From positions 1-41,679 of the forward strand of contig JAIYDR010000238.1 in assembly GCA_027487395.1 (NCBI GenBank): 41,679 bases of DNA. Reading direction: 5' to 3'. This DNA comes from Rhodobacter sp. (GTDB lineage: Bacteria > Pseudomonadota > Alphaproteobacteria > Rhodobacterales > Rhodobacteraceae). The notes below the pieces were generated by a model, which was given only the letters and a program-made list of their open reading frames with translations, did no database searches and was not told where the DNA came from. Below are positions 8,822-17,156 of this stretch, piece after piece; position 1 is the stretch's first letter, and every line of letters begins with the position of its first letter. A program made the translations under genes and the position numbers.

Positions 8822-10528
8822 ATGCCCTATCATGCCCCCGTCAATGACCTGCGCTTCATTCTGGATCATGTCGCGGGGTTTGATCGGGTCGCCGCCACCG
8901 AGCGTTTCGCTGATGCCACCCCCGACACTGTCACCGCCATCCTGACCGAGGCGGGGCGCTTTGCCGAAGGTGTCATGGCCCCGCTGAACCGGGCCGGGGA
9001 CAAGAATCCTGCGCTGCTGGAAAATGGCGTCGTCCGCACCACACCCGGCTTTGCCGAGGCCTACCGGGCGTTGGCCGATGGCGGTTGGATCGGTCTTGCC
9101 GCCGATCCGGCACAGGGCGGTATGGGCCTGCCGCAGACCTTGGCCACTTGCGTGACGGATATGTTCTCTGGGGCCAATCTGGCGCTGCAATTGAACCCCT
9201 TGCTGTCGATCGGGCAGATTGAGGCGCTGGAGCATCATGCCTCAGACGCGCTGAAGGCGCTGTATCTGCGCAAGCTGATTTCTGGCGAATGGCAGGGGAC
9301 GATGAACCTGACCGAACCGCAGGCGGGCAGCGATCTGGGGGCGCTGACCACCCGCGCTGAGCCGTTGGCCGACGGCAGCTACGCGGTGAGCGGGCAAAAG
9401 ATCTATATCACATGGGGCGATGCAGATTTCGCGCGCAACATCTGTCATCTGGTGCTGGCGCGTCTGCCGGATGCGCCCAAGGGCTCGGCCGGGATCAGCC
9501 TGTTCTTGGTGCCGAAATTCCTGCCCGATGCGCTGGGCAACCCAGGCCCACGCAACAGCCTGTCCGTTGTGTCACTGGAGCATAAACTGGGCCTGCACGG
9601 CAGTCCGACTTGCGTGATGCAGTATGATGCCGCCAAGGGTTGGCTGGTGGGTGAGGCGAACCGTGGCCTTGCCGCCATGTTCACCATGATGAACAACGCC
9701 CGTCTCGGCGTGGCAATGCAGGGTGTCGGCGTGGCCGAGGCCGCACTGCAACAGGCGGTGGATTACGCGCTGAATCGCCGTCAGGGCCGCACGCTGGTGG
9801 AGGGCGCGGGCACGATCATCGATCACGCCGATGTGCGCCGGATGCTGGCCACCATGCGGGCCGAGGTGTTCTCTGCCCGCGCCATCGGCCTGTCCTGCGC
9901 GGTCGCCATCGACATGGCTCATGCCACTGGATCGGCAGAGTGGGCGGCACGGGCGGCGCTGCTGACCCCCATCGCAAAGGCCTATGGCACAGATGTCGGC
10001 ATGGCCGTCACCCAACAGGCTGTGCAGGTGCATGGGGGCATGGGGTTCATCGAAGATACCGGTGTGGCGCAATTCAGCCGCGATGTGCGCATCACCGCGA
10101 TTTACGAAGGCACCAATGGCATTCAGGCGATGGACCTTGTCGGTCGCAAGATGCAGGATGGCGGTGAAGCCGCGCTGCGCCTGATCGACGAGGTGCAAGC
10201 CGGGGCCGAAGCCGCCCGCACCGTGCTTCCCGATCTGGCAGGTGATGTCTGGTCGGCGGCAGAGGCGCTGCGCGACGCCACCGATGCGATGGTCAAGTCT
10301 GACATGAACGACCGTTTCGCCGGGGCTGTGCCATACCTGCGTGCCTTTGCGCTGGTGCTGGGGGGGCATTTCCACCTGCGCGCCGCGCTGGCCGGGGGGG
10401 GCAAACGCGCTGCCCTTGCCCATGTGGCGATCAAGCGGATCCTTCCCGCCTATGCCGCCGCTTTGGCCGAGGCGCTGGACGGCGCCGACAGCCTTTATGC
10501 CCTTTCGCCCGAGGATTTGGCAGCGTAG
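8822..10528 (+). CDS. Acyl-CoA dehydrogenase, long (C-terminally extended) type
   Basis: An FAD flavoprotein of 568 residues, longer than the 380-400 aa standard enzymes and like the DmdC/AidB-type group with an added C-terminal domain. Visible are the FAD/substrate segment MNLTEPQAGSDLGAL, the C-terminal 'QVHGGMGFIEDTGVAQFSRD' and the catalytic-Glu region IYEGTNGIQAMDLVGRK. This group includes 3-methylmercaptopropionyl-CoA dehydrogenase of DMSP demethylation, but the substrate cannot be fixed from sequence, and no dmd partners are seen. It is followed after 10 bp by an MBL hydrolase, so the two are probably one operon. Confidence 0.85.
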   Translation: MPYHAPVNDLRFILDHVAGFDRVAATERFADATPDTVTAILTEAGRFAEGVMAPLNRAGDKNPALLENGVVRTTPGFAEAYRALADGGWIGLAADPAQGGMGLPQTLATCVTDMFSGANLALQLNPLLSIGQIEALEHHASDALKALYLRKLISGEWQGTMNLTEPQAGSDLGALTTRAEPLADGSYAVSGQKIYITWGDADFARNICHLVLARLPDAPKGSAGISLFLVPKFLPDALGNPGPRNSLSVVSLEHKLGLHGSPTCVMQYDAAKGWLVGEANRGLAAMFTMMNNARLGVAMQGVGVAEAALQQAVDYALNRRQGRTLVEGAGTIIDHADVRRMLATMRAEVFSARAIGLSCAVAIDMAHATGSAEWAARAALLTPIAKAYGTDVGMAVTQQAVQVHGGMGFIEDTGVAQFSRDVRITAIYEGTNGIQAMDLVGRKMQDGGEAALRLIDEVQAGAEAARTVLPDLAGDVWSAAEALRDATDAMVKSDMNDRFAGAVPYLRAFALVLGGHFHLRAALAGGGKRAALAHVAIKRILPAYAAALAEALDGADSLYALSPEDLAA

Positions 10529-10538
10529 ACCCGCCTGC

Positions 10539-11567
10539 ATGGACGGTATCCGACACCCCTTCGACATTCCGCCCGCCGAGGGTGCCGCGACCGAGGTTGC
10601 GCCGGGCGTGCTCTGGCTGCGCCTGCCCTTGCCGATGGCGCTGGACCATGTGAACGTCTTCGCGTTGGACGATGGCGATGGCTGGACGCTTGTGGACACC
10701 GGTATGGACACAGGGCGCAGCCGCGCGGCGTGGCAGACCGCGCTGGATGGTCCGCTGGCGGGCAAACCCGTGAGCCGGGTGATCGTCACGCATTACCACC
10801 CCGATCATATCGGTCTGGCAGGCTGGTTTCAGGCGCAGGGGGCAGAACTGCTGACCACCCGCACCAGTTGGATCACGGCGCGGATGCTGGTCTTGGACCG
10901 GCAAAGCGAACATCCGCATGAAGCGATTCAGTTTTTCCGTCGCGCCGGGGTGTTGGGTGGTGCGTTGGCGGCAAAGGCGGCGGAAAAGCCCTTCAACTTT
11001 GCCGATGTCGTCTCACCTTTGCCGTTGGGCTTCACACGCCTGTCCGAAGGTGACACAGTCACAGCGGCGGGGCGGCGCTGGTTGGTCCGCTTTGGTCACG
11101 GCCATGCGCCGGATCATGCGACACTGTGGAGCATGGATGACCACCTGATCCTTGGCGGTGATCAGTTGCTGCCGGGGATTTCGGCCAATCTGGCGGTCTA
11201 TCCGACCGAGCCTGCCGCCGATCCCGTGACAGAATGGATGGACAGCGCCCGCGCGTTCCAGCCCCACGCACGGGAAGATCACCTCGTCCTTCCGGGTCAC
11301 AAATTGCCCTTCACCGGCCTGCCGCTGCGGCTGGTGCAGATGATCGACAACCACGTCGGCGCGCTGGACCGGTTGGTGGTGCATTTGGCCACCCCGCGCA
11401 CGGCGGTTGAGTGCTTCCTGCCGCTGTTCAAGCGCGAGATTGGCCCGACAGAATTTGGCTTTGCGCTGGTGGAATCGGTGGCGCATCTGAATTGCCTGTT
11501 GCGGCAACGGCGGGTGTCGCGGTCGCTCTCAGGCGACGGCGCGTGGCTGTGGCATGCGGCAGAGTGA
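10539..11567 (+). CDS. Metallo-beta-lactamase-fold hydrolase
   Basis: A 342-residue MBL-fold protein. The metal motif THYHPDHIG (HxHxDH) is near residues 82-90, GHGHAPDH gives a further His, and GHKLP near residue 250 supplies a late His. An N-terminal strand 'VNVFALDDGDGWTLVDTG' fits glyoxalase-II-like hydrolases, and the C-terminal 80 residues form the extra helical domain of thioesterase-like members. It starts 10 bp after the acyl-CoA dehydrogenase, so it may release or hydrolyse an acyl-CoA or thioester product. That role is inference. Confidence 0.8.
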   Translation: MDGIRHPFDIPPAEGAATEVAPGVLWLRLPLPMALDHVNVFALDDGDGWTLVDTGMDTGRSRAAWQTALDGPLAGKPVSRVIVTHYHPDHIGLAGWFQAQGAELLTTRTSWITARMLVLDRQSEHPHEAIQFFRRAGVLGGALAAKAAEKPFNFADVVSPLPLGFTRLSEGDTVTAAGRRWLVRFGHGHAPDHATLWSMDDHLILGGDQLLPGISANLAVYPTEPAADPVTEWMDSARAFQPHAREDHLVLPGHKLPFTGLPLRLVQMIDNHVGALDRLVVHLATPRTAVECFLPLFKREIGPTEFGFALVESVAHLNCLLRQRRVSRSLSGDGAWLWHAAE

Positions 11568-11682
11568 TGCAATGACCCTTTTCCCACCCCAATCTTACGC
11601 CAGGGCTTGCGTGGCAAGACGTGACAGCGCGTCGTGAATCGGGTAAAGCGCGGCCAAACGCTGATCACGAAAGGAACGCGAC

Positions 11683-11817
11683 ATGGCCGAACATAAGCAT
11701 GGCAGCATGGACACCTCCACGCAGGAGAAGACTTTCAACGGCTTCATCTCGATGACGAAATGGTCCGTTGTGGTGATCTTTGCGATTTTGATCTTCCTTG
11801 CTCTCAGCGGCACCTGA
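11683..11817 (+). CDS. aa3-type cytochrome c oxidase subunit IV
   Basis: A 44-residue protein with a polar N-terminus (MAEHKHGSMDTSTQEKTFNG) and a single membrane helix (about residues 27-42), ending in LALSGT. This matches the small subunit IV of the alphaproteobacterial aa3 oxidase, which caps the complex and is not needed for catalysis. An AAAGGA lies upstream. It is found away from the main cox genes, as is usual for this subunit. Confidence 0.85.
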   Translation: MAEHKHGSMDTSTQEKTFNGFISMTKWSVVVIFAILIFLALSGT

Positions 11818-11885
11818 TCTGATGCGAGCCGGCGCTGCTTTTGGACGCCGGTTTCCCATCGCCGCGCTTTAAGGGTTTCCCGTTC

Positions 11886-12500
11886 ATGTTCCGCATTCTT
11901 TCGATGCTTATTCTTGCCGTCAGCTTGGCGGCCTGTGTCGGGGGTGCCGAACCGAAATGGGCACCCGACGCGGATGTCACGGCCGCGCGCTTTGTGGCCG
12001 AAGGGCCGCCCTCGATCACGCTTTACACGGTGATCAACAACCGGTCGCAAGCGGGGGCACATTCGGGCCTGCTGATCAATGCGTCTGAGCGGATCTTGTT
12101 TGACCCGGCGGGGACATGGCATCATCCGCGGATCCCGGAACGCAATGACGTGCATTTTGGTATCACCGACAAGATCAAGAATTTCTACATAGACTACCAC
12201 GCGCGTGAGACGTTCCGCGTCGTGGAACAGACGCTCATTGTTTCGCCGCAGGTTGCTGAAATTGCGGCAACGCGGGCCAAGGCTTATGGCGCGGTGCCCA
12301 AAGCGCAATGCGCGCGCTCTGTCAGCTCGATCCTGTCGGGGGTGCCTGGGTTTGAAAGCATCAACTCAACATGGTTCCCAAAGGCGCTGATGGATGAGTT
12401 TGGGCAACTGCCGGGTGTGACAGGTCGGATCATCCGCGATGAGGATGCTGACAAGAACCATGGTGTCTTGTTGATACAGGCGGCAAATGCGCCAAACTGA
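11886..12500 (+). CDS. Lipoprotein with a possible permuted papain-like domain
   Basis: A 204-residue predicted lipoprotein: signal peptide with lipobox LAAC (Cys17). After it come 'TVINNRSQAGAHSGLLIN' with His59 and, much later, Cys142 in AQCARSVSSIL. A His-then-Cys order with a strand after the His resembles circularly permuted NlpC/P60 (YiiX-like) proteins. This assignment is by pattern only. It sits between cox subunit IV and the convergent azlD. Confidence 0.65.
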   Translation: MFRILSMLILAVSLAACVGGAEPKWAPDADVTAARFVAEGPPSITLYTVINNRSQAGAHSGLLINASERILFDPAGTWHHPRIPERNDVHFGITDKIKNFYIDYHARETFRVVEQTLIVSPQVAEIAATRAKAYGAVPKAQCARSVSSILSGVPGFESINSTWFPKALMDEFGQLPGVTGRIIRDEDADKNHGVLLIQAANAPN

Positions 12501-12506
12501 TGCGCT

Positions 12507-12833
12507 TTAGCCCATAAGCGCCAAACAGGCGTATAGCGTCACCGCTCCGCCGAGGATCGCACCCAGCACGCTGCGGGTGATGACCCCGACCAAAAGTGTC
12601 ATCCCTGCTGCCGCCAGTCGGGCCGGGTCGGGATGGCCACCCGTGGCTGCGGGCCAGAGCACACCGGGCGCGACCAGTCCGGGCAGCACCGCCACGGCGG
12701 TATAGCGCAACGCGCGGGTCAGCCATGCGGGCAAGGGGCGGTTGCCCAGCATCCCCAGAAAGGAAAACCGGATCAGATAGGTGCCCACTGCCAATAGCGG
12801 CATCACCGTCCAGAGTTGGCCTTTGTCAACCAT
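12507..12833 (-). CDS. azlD: AzlD-type branched-chain amino acid export subunit
   Basis: A 108-residue membrane protein with four hydrophobic segments and the AzlD pattern 'GTYLIRFSFL' near the N-terminus. AzlC plus AzlD form an LIV-E class exporter of branched-chain amino acids. Its start overlaps the last 8 bases of azlC, so translation is probably coupled. Confidence 0.85.
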   Translation of the reverse strand: MVDKGQLWTVMPLLAVGTYLIRFSFLGMLGNRPLPAWLTRALRYTAVAVLPGLVAPGVLWPAATGGHPDPARLAAAGMTLLVGVITRSVLGAILGGAVTLYACLALMG

Positions 12834-13536
12834 GGTGACGCCCCTGTTCCAGCCGCCAATCCAGGACGGCCCCTGCCGCCATCGCGCATGCGGCAGCGCC
12901 CAGAACCCCGGTCCCCCACGGCAGACCCGCCAGCAGCAACGACATCAGGATCGACACTCCGGCGGCCAAGATATGCGGCAGGCTGCGCAGCAAGGGGGCC
13001 ACCATCGCCAGAAAGGTGATCGGCAGCGCGAAATCCAAGGCATACTCCGGCGGGATTGCCCGACCCGCCAAGGCCCCACCCAACGAGGCCACATACCAGA
13101 CCGGCGCAACGGGCAAGAGCGCGCCGAAAAAGAATGCCACCTTGGCCATGATCGGCAGATCGGGATTGCGCTCATATTCGATCGACGACACGGCGAAACT
13201 TTGATCCACCAGAAAATAGGCCATCAGCGCCCGCCATCCCAAAGGCGCGCGTCCCAGATGCGGCGCAAGCGCCACGGAATACATCACCATCCGCAGGTTC
13301 ACCGCCAAGGCCGTCGCCAGCACGATCAGCGTCGGCGCATTGTCCTGCATCAGTTGCAGTGCGGCGAATTGCGACGCCCCGGCAAAGACCGTCACCGAAA
13401 ACATCATGGTTTCCAGAACGTTCAACCCGGCCTCGGTCGCCACGACGCCAAAGAGCATCGCAAAGGGGATCACGACGATGGTGAAGGGCAGGGAATGGCG
13501 TGCCCCGCGCCAGAATGCGGCGGATGTCTCGGTCAT
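12826..13536 (-). CDS. azlC: AzlC-type branched-chain amino acid exporter
   Basis: A 236-residue inner-membrane protein. The N-terminal 'GARHSLPFTIVVIPFAMLFG' and 'FAGASQFAALQLM' are the AzlC signature (COG1296). It exports branched-chain amino acids, or azaleucine, with AzlD. The start at 13536 (MTETSAAFWRGARH) is chosen because the long upstream extension overlaps the divergent mobA. Confidence 0.88.
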   Translation of the reverse strand: MTETSAAFWRGARHSLPFTIVVIPFAMLFGVVATEAGLNVLETMMFSVTVFAGASQFAALQLMQDNAPTLIVLATALAVNLRMVMYSVALAPHLGRAPLGWRALMAYFLVDQSFAVSSIEYERNPDLPIMAKVAFFFGALLPVAPVWYVASLGGALAGRAIPPEYALDFALPITFLAMVAPLLRSLPHILAAGVSILMSLLLAGLPWGTGVLGAAACAMAAGAVLDWRLEQGRHHG

Positions 13537-13626
13537 GCTGGGCTGTCTTTCCGCTGCGCGGCGTGTCTTTACCTGCCGCCTTGATGGCCTTAGGCAAAGG
13601 GAAGGGCAAGACAGGAGACACCACAG

Positions 13627-14214
13627 GTGCGGATTTTCGGTGTGATCCTCGCCGGGGGCGCGGGGCGGCGGATGGGCGGGGTGGACAAAGCCACGCTGCG
13701 CCTTGCCGGACGCAGCCTTGTCGCCCATGCCGTGGACCGCCTTGAACCACAGGTGGAGCGTTTGGCGATCAGCGCCAATGGCGATCCGGCGCGTCTGTCG
13801 GCGCTGGGCTTGCCGGTGCTTGCGGATGCGCAATCGCAAGGGCCGCTGTCTGGGGTGCTGGCCGCGTTGGATTGGGCCGCACCGTTCGGGGCGACGGCGG
13901 TGGTGACAGCGGCGGTGGATACGCCGTTCTTTCCCGGTGATCTGGTGCCACGGTTGATCATGGCCTCGGACCCCTCCGGCATTGCGCTGGCGCGGTCCGG
14001 CGGGAATGACCATCCGACCTTTGGCCTTTGGCCTGTGACGCTGCGCGACGAGCTGCGCGTCTTTCTGGACAGCGGGGTTAAGGCCTCCGTCCGAGCTTTT
14101 GCCGATGCGCGCGGCGCGGCGCGGGCGGATTTCCCGGATGACGGATCGTTCCTGAACCTGAACACTCCCGAGGACCTGTCCCGCGCGGAAGCCCTGATCC
14201 GGGGTGCGGCATGA
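13627..14214 (+). CDS. mobA: Molybdenum cofactor guanylyltransferase
   Basis: A 195-residue nucleotidyltransferase that adds GMP to molybdopterin to form MGD, the cofactor form used by DMSO reductase-family enzymes. The N-terminal GTP-binding motif is ILAGGAGRRMGGVDKA, and the metal-binding region AVDTPFFPGDLV and C-terminal LNLNTPEDL are typical. It starts with GTG. Its stop overlaps the next start (ATGA), so it is coupled to the mobB fusion. Confidence 0.92.
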   Translation: MRIFGVILAGGAGRRMGGVDKATLRLAGRSLVAHAVDRLEPQVERLAISANGDPARLSALGLPVLADAQSQGPLSGVLAALDWAAPFGATAVVTAAVDTPFFPGDLVPRLIMASDPSGIALARSGGNDHPTFGLWPVTLRDELRVFLDSGVKASVRAFADARGAARADFPDDGSFLNLNTPEDLSRAEALIRGAA

Positions 14215-15563
14215 GGGTATACGGCGTCATCGGCTGGAAAAACTCGGGCAAGACCGGGTTGATGGAACGTCTGGTGGCCGAGATCACGGGGCGGGGATTT
14301 TCCGTCTCGACCGTCAAACATGTCCATCACGATGTGGACCTTGATCACCCCGGCAAGGACACCTTTCGCCATCGTGCGGCGGGCGCGGTTGAGGTGGTTT
14401 TGGCATCCGCCCACCGCTATGCCATCTTGCACGAACATCGCGGGCCAGAGCCTGACTTGACGGCGGTTCTCTCGCGCCTGTCGCCTGTCGATCTGGTGCT
14501 GGTCGAAGGTTACAAGCGCGACAGCCACCCCAAGCTAGAGGTCTGGCGTCGGGAAACCGGTCATCAGATGATCCAACCGGGTGACCCTTTGGTCCGCGCC
14601 GTGGCGACTGATGCGGATGTGGGGGGGCTGCCCGTCCCAGTGCTGGATTTGAACGACACCGCAGCGGTCGCGGATTTTGTGCTGGCTGAGCTTGGATTGC
14701 CGGTAGGTGATACGGGTCTTGACACTGTGGCGGTGGTAGATTGGTCCTCCTCTGCCTCACCCTCACCTGCCAAACCTTCGGCCGATGCGATTTGGATTGG
14801 GGTCGCTTCGGCCTCAGGCGAAACCACCAGCTACCACCGCACCCGTGCCGATGCTGAAACCGCTTTGCGCGCGCTGATTGACACCGAACGCGCGGCAGGG
14901 CGACGTCTGCTGATCGGCTTTGATTTCCCGATGGGCTATCCCGCCGGTTTCGCGGCCCGCTTGACAGGCACGCCCCATGCCCGCGCGGTTTGGCACTGGC
15001 TGGCGGGGCGGATCACCGATGGGCCAGACAATGCCAACAACCGCTTTGCCGTGGCCGATGCGATCAACGCCAGTTTCGGCAGCGGGCCGTTCTGGGGGCG
15101 ACCCAACAGCCTGCCCTTGCCGCACCTGAGTGAAACCAAGACGGTGGATTACGCCCGTCTTGGCCTGCACGAACGCCGCTTGATCGATCAAGCCATCCCC
15201 AAAGCGCAACCGGTGTGGAAACTCTACACCACGGGGTCGGTGGGCGGGCAGGCGCTCATGGGTTTGCCGATGATTCACCGTCTGTCCAACCTTCCCGGCG
15301 TGGCGGTTTGGCCTTTTGACGCCCCAGACGCGCCGGTGGTGCTGGCCGAGGTTTACCCGTCGCTTCTTGGGGGCCGTGTGACCGCCGAAGGCGGGATCAA
15401 GGATCAAGCACAGGTGCGACTGCTTGCCCGTGCCCTGTGGCGACTGTCGACGGCGGGGAAACTCCCTGCGCTGTTTGCCACCCCGCAAGCGCCAGTTACA
15501 ACCGAGGAAGGCTGGGTTCTGGGCGCGGGGTTTGACACCCTGCTGGACGAGGCCGCTGGATGA
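14211..15563 (+). CDS. mobB: MobB fused to an RNase H-fold-like domain
   Basis: A 450-residue protein. Residues 1-165 are MobB, a P-loop GTPase (GWKNSGKTGLMERL at 8-21) that assists MobA in MGD synthesis; typical MobB is about 170 aa. Residues about 172-450 are a second domain with acidic motifs VAVVDWSS, LIGFDFPMGYPAGF and LAEVYPSLL, spaced as in RNase H-fold proteins of the DUF429 kind. The function of that half is not known to me. Overlaps of 4 bp with mobA and with the GNAT gene indicate one operon. Confidence 0.8.
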   Translation: MRVYGVIGWKNSGKTGLMERLVAEITGRGFSVSTVKHVHHDVDLDHPGKDTFRHRAAGAVEVVLASAHRYAILHEHRGPEPDLTAVLSRLSPVDLVLVEGYKRDSHPKLEVWRRETGHQMIQPGDPLVRAVATDADVGGLPVPVLDLNDTAAVADFVLAELGLPVGDTGLDTVAVVDWSSSASPSPAKPSADAIWIGVASASGETTSYHRTRADAETALRALIDTERAAGRRLLIGFDFPMGYPAGFAARLTGTPHARAVWHWLAGRITDGPDNANNRFAVADAINASFGSGPFWGRPNSLPLPHLSETKTVDYARLGLHERRLIDQAIPKAQPVWKLYTTGSVGGQALMGLPMIHRLSNLPGVAVWPFDAPDAPVVLAEVYPSLLGGRVTAEGGIKDQAQVRLLARALWRLSTAGKLPALFATPQAPVTTEEGWVLGAGFDTLLDEAAG

Positions 15564-16150
15564 CTGCCGCCTTTACCCTGAACCACGGTCTGCCTGCCGA
15601 TATGCGCGATCAGGCGGTGGCTTTGTATTGGCAGGCGTTTGGCCCCAAACTGGGCCGCGTTATGGGGCCCGAGGATAAGGCGCTGCGCTATCTCTCACGC
15701 GTCATGCGGTTGGAAAACGGCATCGGCGCGCTGGACGGGCAGGGGCGCTTGCTGGGGTTGGCGGGCTTTAAGACCGATCAGGGCAGCTTTGCCGGCGGCA
15801 CGATGGCGGACCTGGCCGAGGTTTATGGCCAAACCGGCAGCCTGTGGCGCGGCATGCTGTTGCGGACGCTGAGCGATGAGAGCGATCCCGAGATGTTCTT
15901 GCTAGATGGTCTGTGCGTCGCGGATGGCGCGCGCGGGCAGGGGGTCGGCACGGCGCTGGTGAATGCCATCTGCGATGAGGCGCGCCGCCGGGGCTATCAC
16001 GCCGTGCGGTTGGATGTCATCGAAGGCAATGACCGCGCCCGCGCCCTGTATGAACGCGCGGGCTTTTTGCTGGACCGCACCGCCCGCATCGGGGCGCTGC
16101 GCCATGTGTTCGGCTTTGCCGCCGCGCATGTGATGGTGCGGCGGCTGTAG
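15560..16150 (+). CDS. GNAT-family N-acetyltransferase
   Basis: A 196-residue acetyltransferase with the acetyl-CoA-binding motif A, 'ADGARGQGVGTALVNAICDE' (about residues 121-140), followed by the 'VIEGNDRARALYERAGF' motif B. The target is unknown. The ATG overlaps the stop of the mobB fusion by 4 bp, so it is part of the mob transcription unit, a connection with no evident biochemical reason. Confidence 0.85.
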   Translation: MTAAFTLNHGLPADMRDQAVALYWQAFGPKLGRVMGPEDKALRYLSRVMRLENGIGALDGQGRLLGLAGFKTDQGSFAGGTMADLAEVYGQTGSLWRGMLLRTLSDESDPEMFLLDGLCVADGARGQGVGTALVNAICDEARRRGYHAVRLDVIEGNDRARALYERAGFLLDRTARIGALRHVFGFAAAHVMVRRL

Positions 16151-16154
16151 TGGC

Positions 16155-16850
16155 TCAACCCGGAACCGCCAAACCACGCTGGACGGCGGGACGGGCGAGG
16201 AAGCGTTCCAGATAGCCCGGGACGTTTTGCAGCTCGGCATAGCCCACCAGATCGCCTGCCTTGTAGAAATCGCGCAAGGTGCGCAGCCATGGGGCGATAG
16301 CGATATCTGCAATGGAATAGTCGCCCACGATCCAGTCTTTGCCCTGCAATGCGGCATCTAGGACCTTGAGCAGACGCTCTACCTCGGCGCGGTAACGTTC
16401 TTTCGGGCGGGGGTCTTCAATGTCTTTCCCGGCGAAGGTGTGGAAGAACCCAAGCTGGCCAAACATCGGCCCAAGCCCCCCCATCTGCCATATCAGCCAT
16501 TGCAGGGTTTCATAGCGCTTGCCTTCGGGTATCAGTTTGCCGGTTTTCTCCGCCAGCCAGATCAGGATCGCGCCGGATTCAAACAGCGGCAGCGGTGCGC
16601 CATCCGGACCGTTCGGGTCAATCAGCGCCGGAATCTTGTTGTTGGGGTTCAGCGAGAGGAACTCGGGCGTCATCTGGTCATTGCTGGCGAAATTGACCTT
16701 ATGTGCCTCATAGGGCAGGCCCAACTCTTCCAGCGCGATCGAGACTTTGGTGCCATTCGGGGTGCCGAGGGTATAAAGCTGGATCACCTCGGGCCGTGAG
16801 GCAGGCCAACGGCGGGTGATGGCAAAGGCGTCAAGCGCAGATTGTGTCAT
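16155..16850 (-). CDS. Glutathione S-transferase, YfcG/YghU-like (Nu class)
   Basis: A 231-residue protein with an N-terminal thioredoxin-like domain and a C-terminal helical domain. The pattern TLGTPNGTKVSIALEELGLP with an Asn where many GSTs have Ser/Tyr/Cys, and NPNNKIPALIDPNG, mark the Nu-class disulfide-bond oxidoreductases of E. coli YfcG/YghU. The glutathione-contact ESGAILIWLAEKTGKL is present. The start at 16850 (MTQSALDAFAITRR) is preferred over the longer open frame. It converges on the GNAT gene with a 4-bp gap. Confidence 0.88.
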   Translation of the reverse strand: MTQSALDAFAITRRWPASRPEVIQLYTLGTPNGTKVSIALEELGLPYEAHKVNFASNDQMTPEFLSLNPNNKIPALIDPNGPDGAPLPLFESGAILIWLAEKTGKLIPEGKRYETLQWLIWQMGGLGPMFGQLGFFHTFAGKDIEDPRPKERYRAEVERLLKVLDAALQGKDWIVGDYSIADIAIAPWLRTLRDFYKAGDLVGYAELQNVPGYLERFLARPAVQRGLAVPG

Positions 16851-17020
16851 GGCAGGGGTTCCTTGGGGCCGGATCTTTGCGATCGGTCGGCAAATGCGTG
16901 ATGGTGTCAAACCAGCGCAAGATGCGACCGGACCGCAGCAAAGTCCAGTGCGGCCGTCCCCGGACCATCGGGCATCCTGTGCCGCAGGATCGTTTGGGCC
17001 ATGACTGGCGACGGGCAATC

Positions 17021-17082
17021 AAAAAAAGACCCTCTTCCCTAACCCTGCTCGACATCGTCGAAGCGGGTCACGGCAGAGGGCC
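17021..17082 (-). terminator. Rho-independent terminator of the puc operon
   Basis: Read on the minus strand, an outer 8-bp stem (GGCCCTCT with AGAGGGTC) encloses an inner stem built on CGAC/GTCG and ACCC/GGGT, and it is followed by TCTTTTTTT. It lies 75 bp past the stop of the PucE-like gene. This is the only clear T-tailed terminator noted in the window. Confidence 0.8.
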
Positions 17083-17156
17083 TTGGCTTTCGTCAACCGG
17101 ATGGCCGGTTCCGCAGCGGGGAGTGCGCCGAAGAACCGCCGGTTAACGAAGGGCGG

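Noticed and set aside
11595-11684. Minus-strand 29-codon frame reading MSRSFRDQRLAALYPIHDAL and ending in a stop, antisense to the leader of cox subunit IV
   Set aside because: It looks protein-like, but it is very short, has no ribosome site and overlaps the start of a well-supported gene.
13590-14528. Long minus-strand frame of 312 codons over mobA and mobB
   Set aside because: Antisense shadow of two clear genes, as is common in GC-rich DNA.
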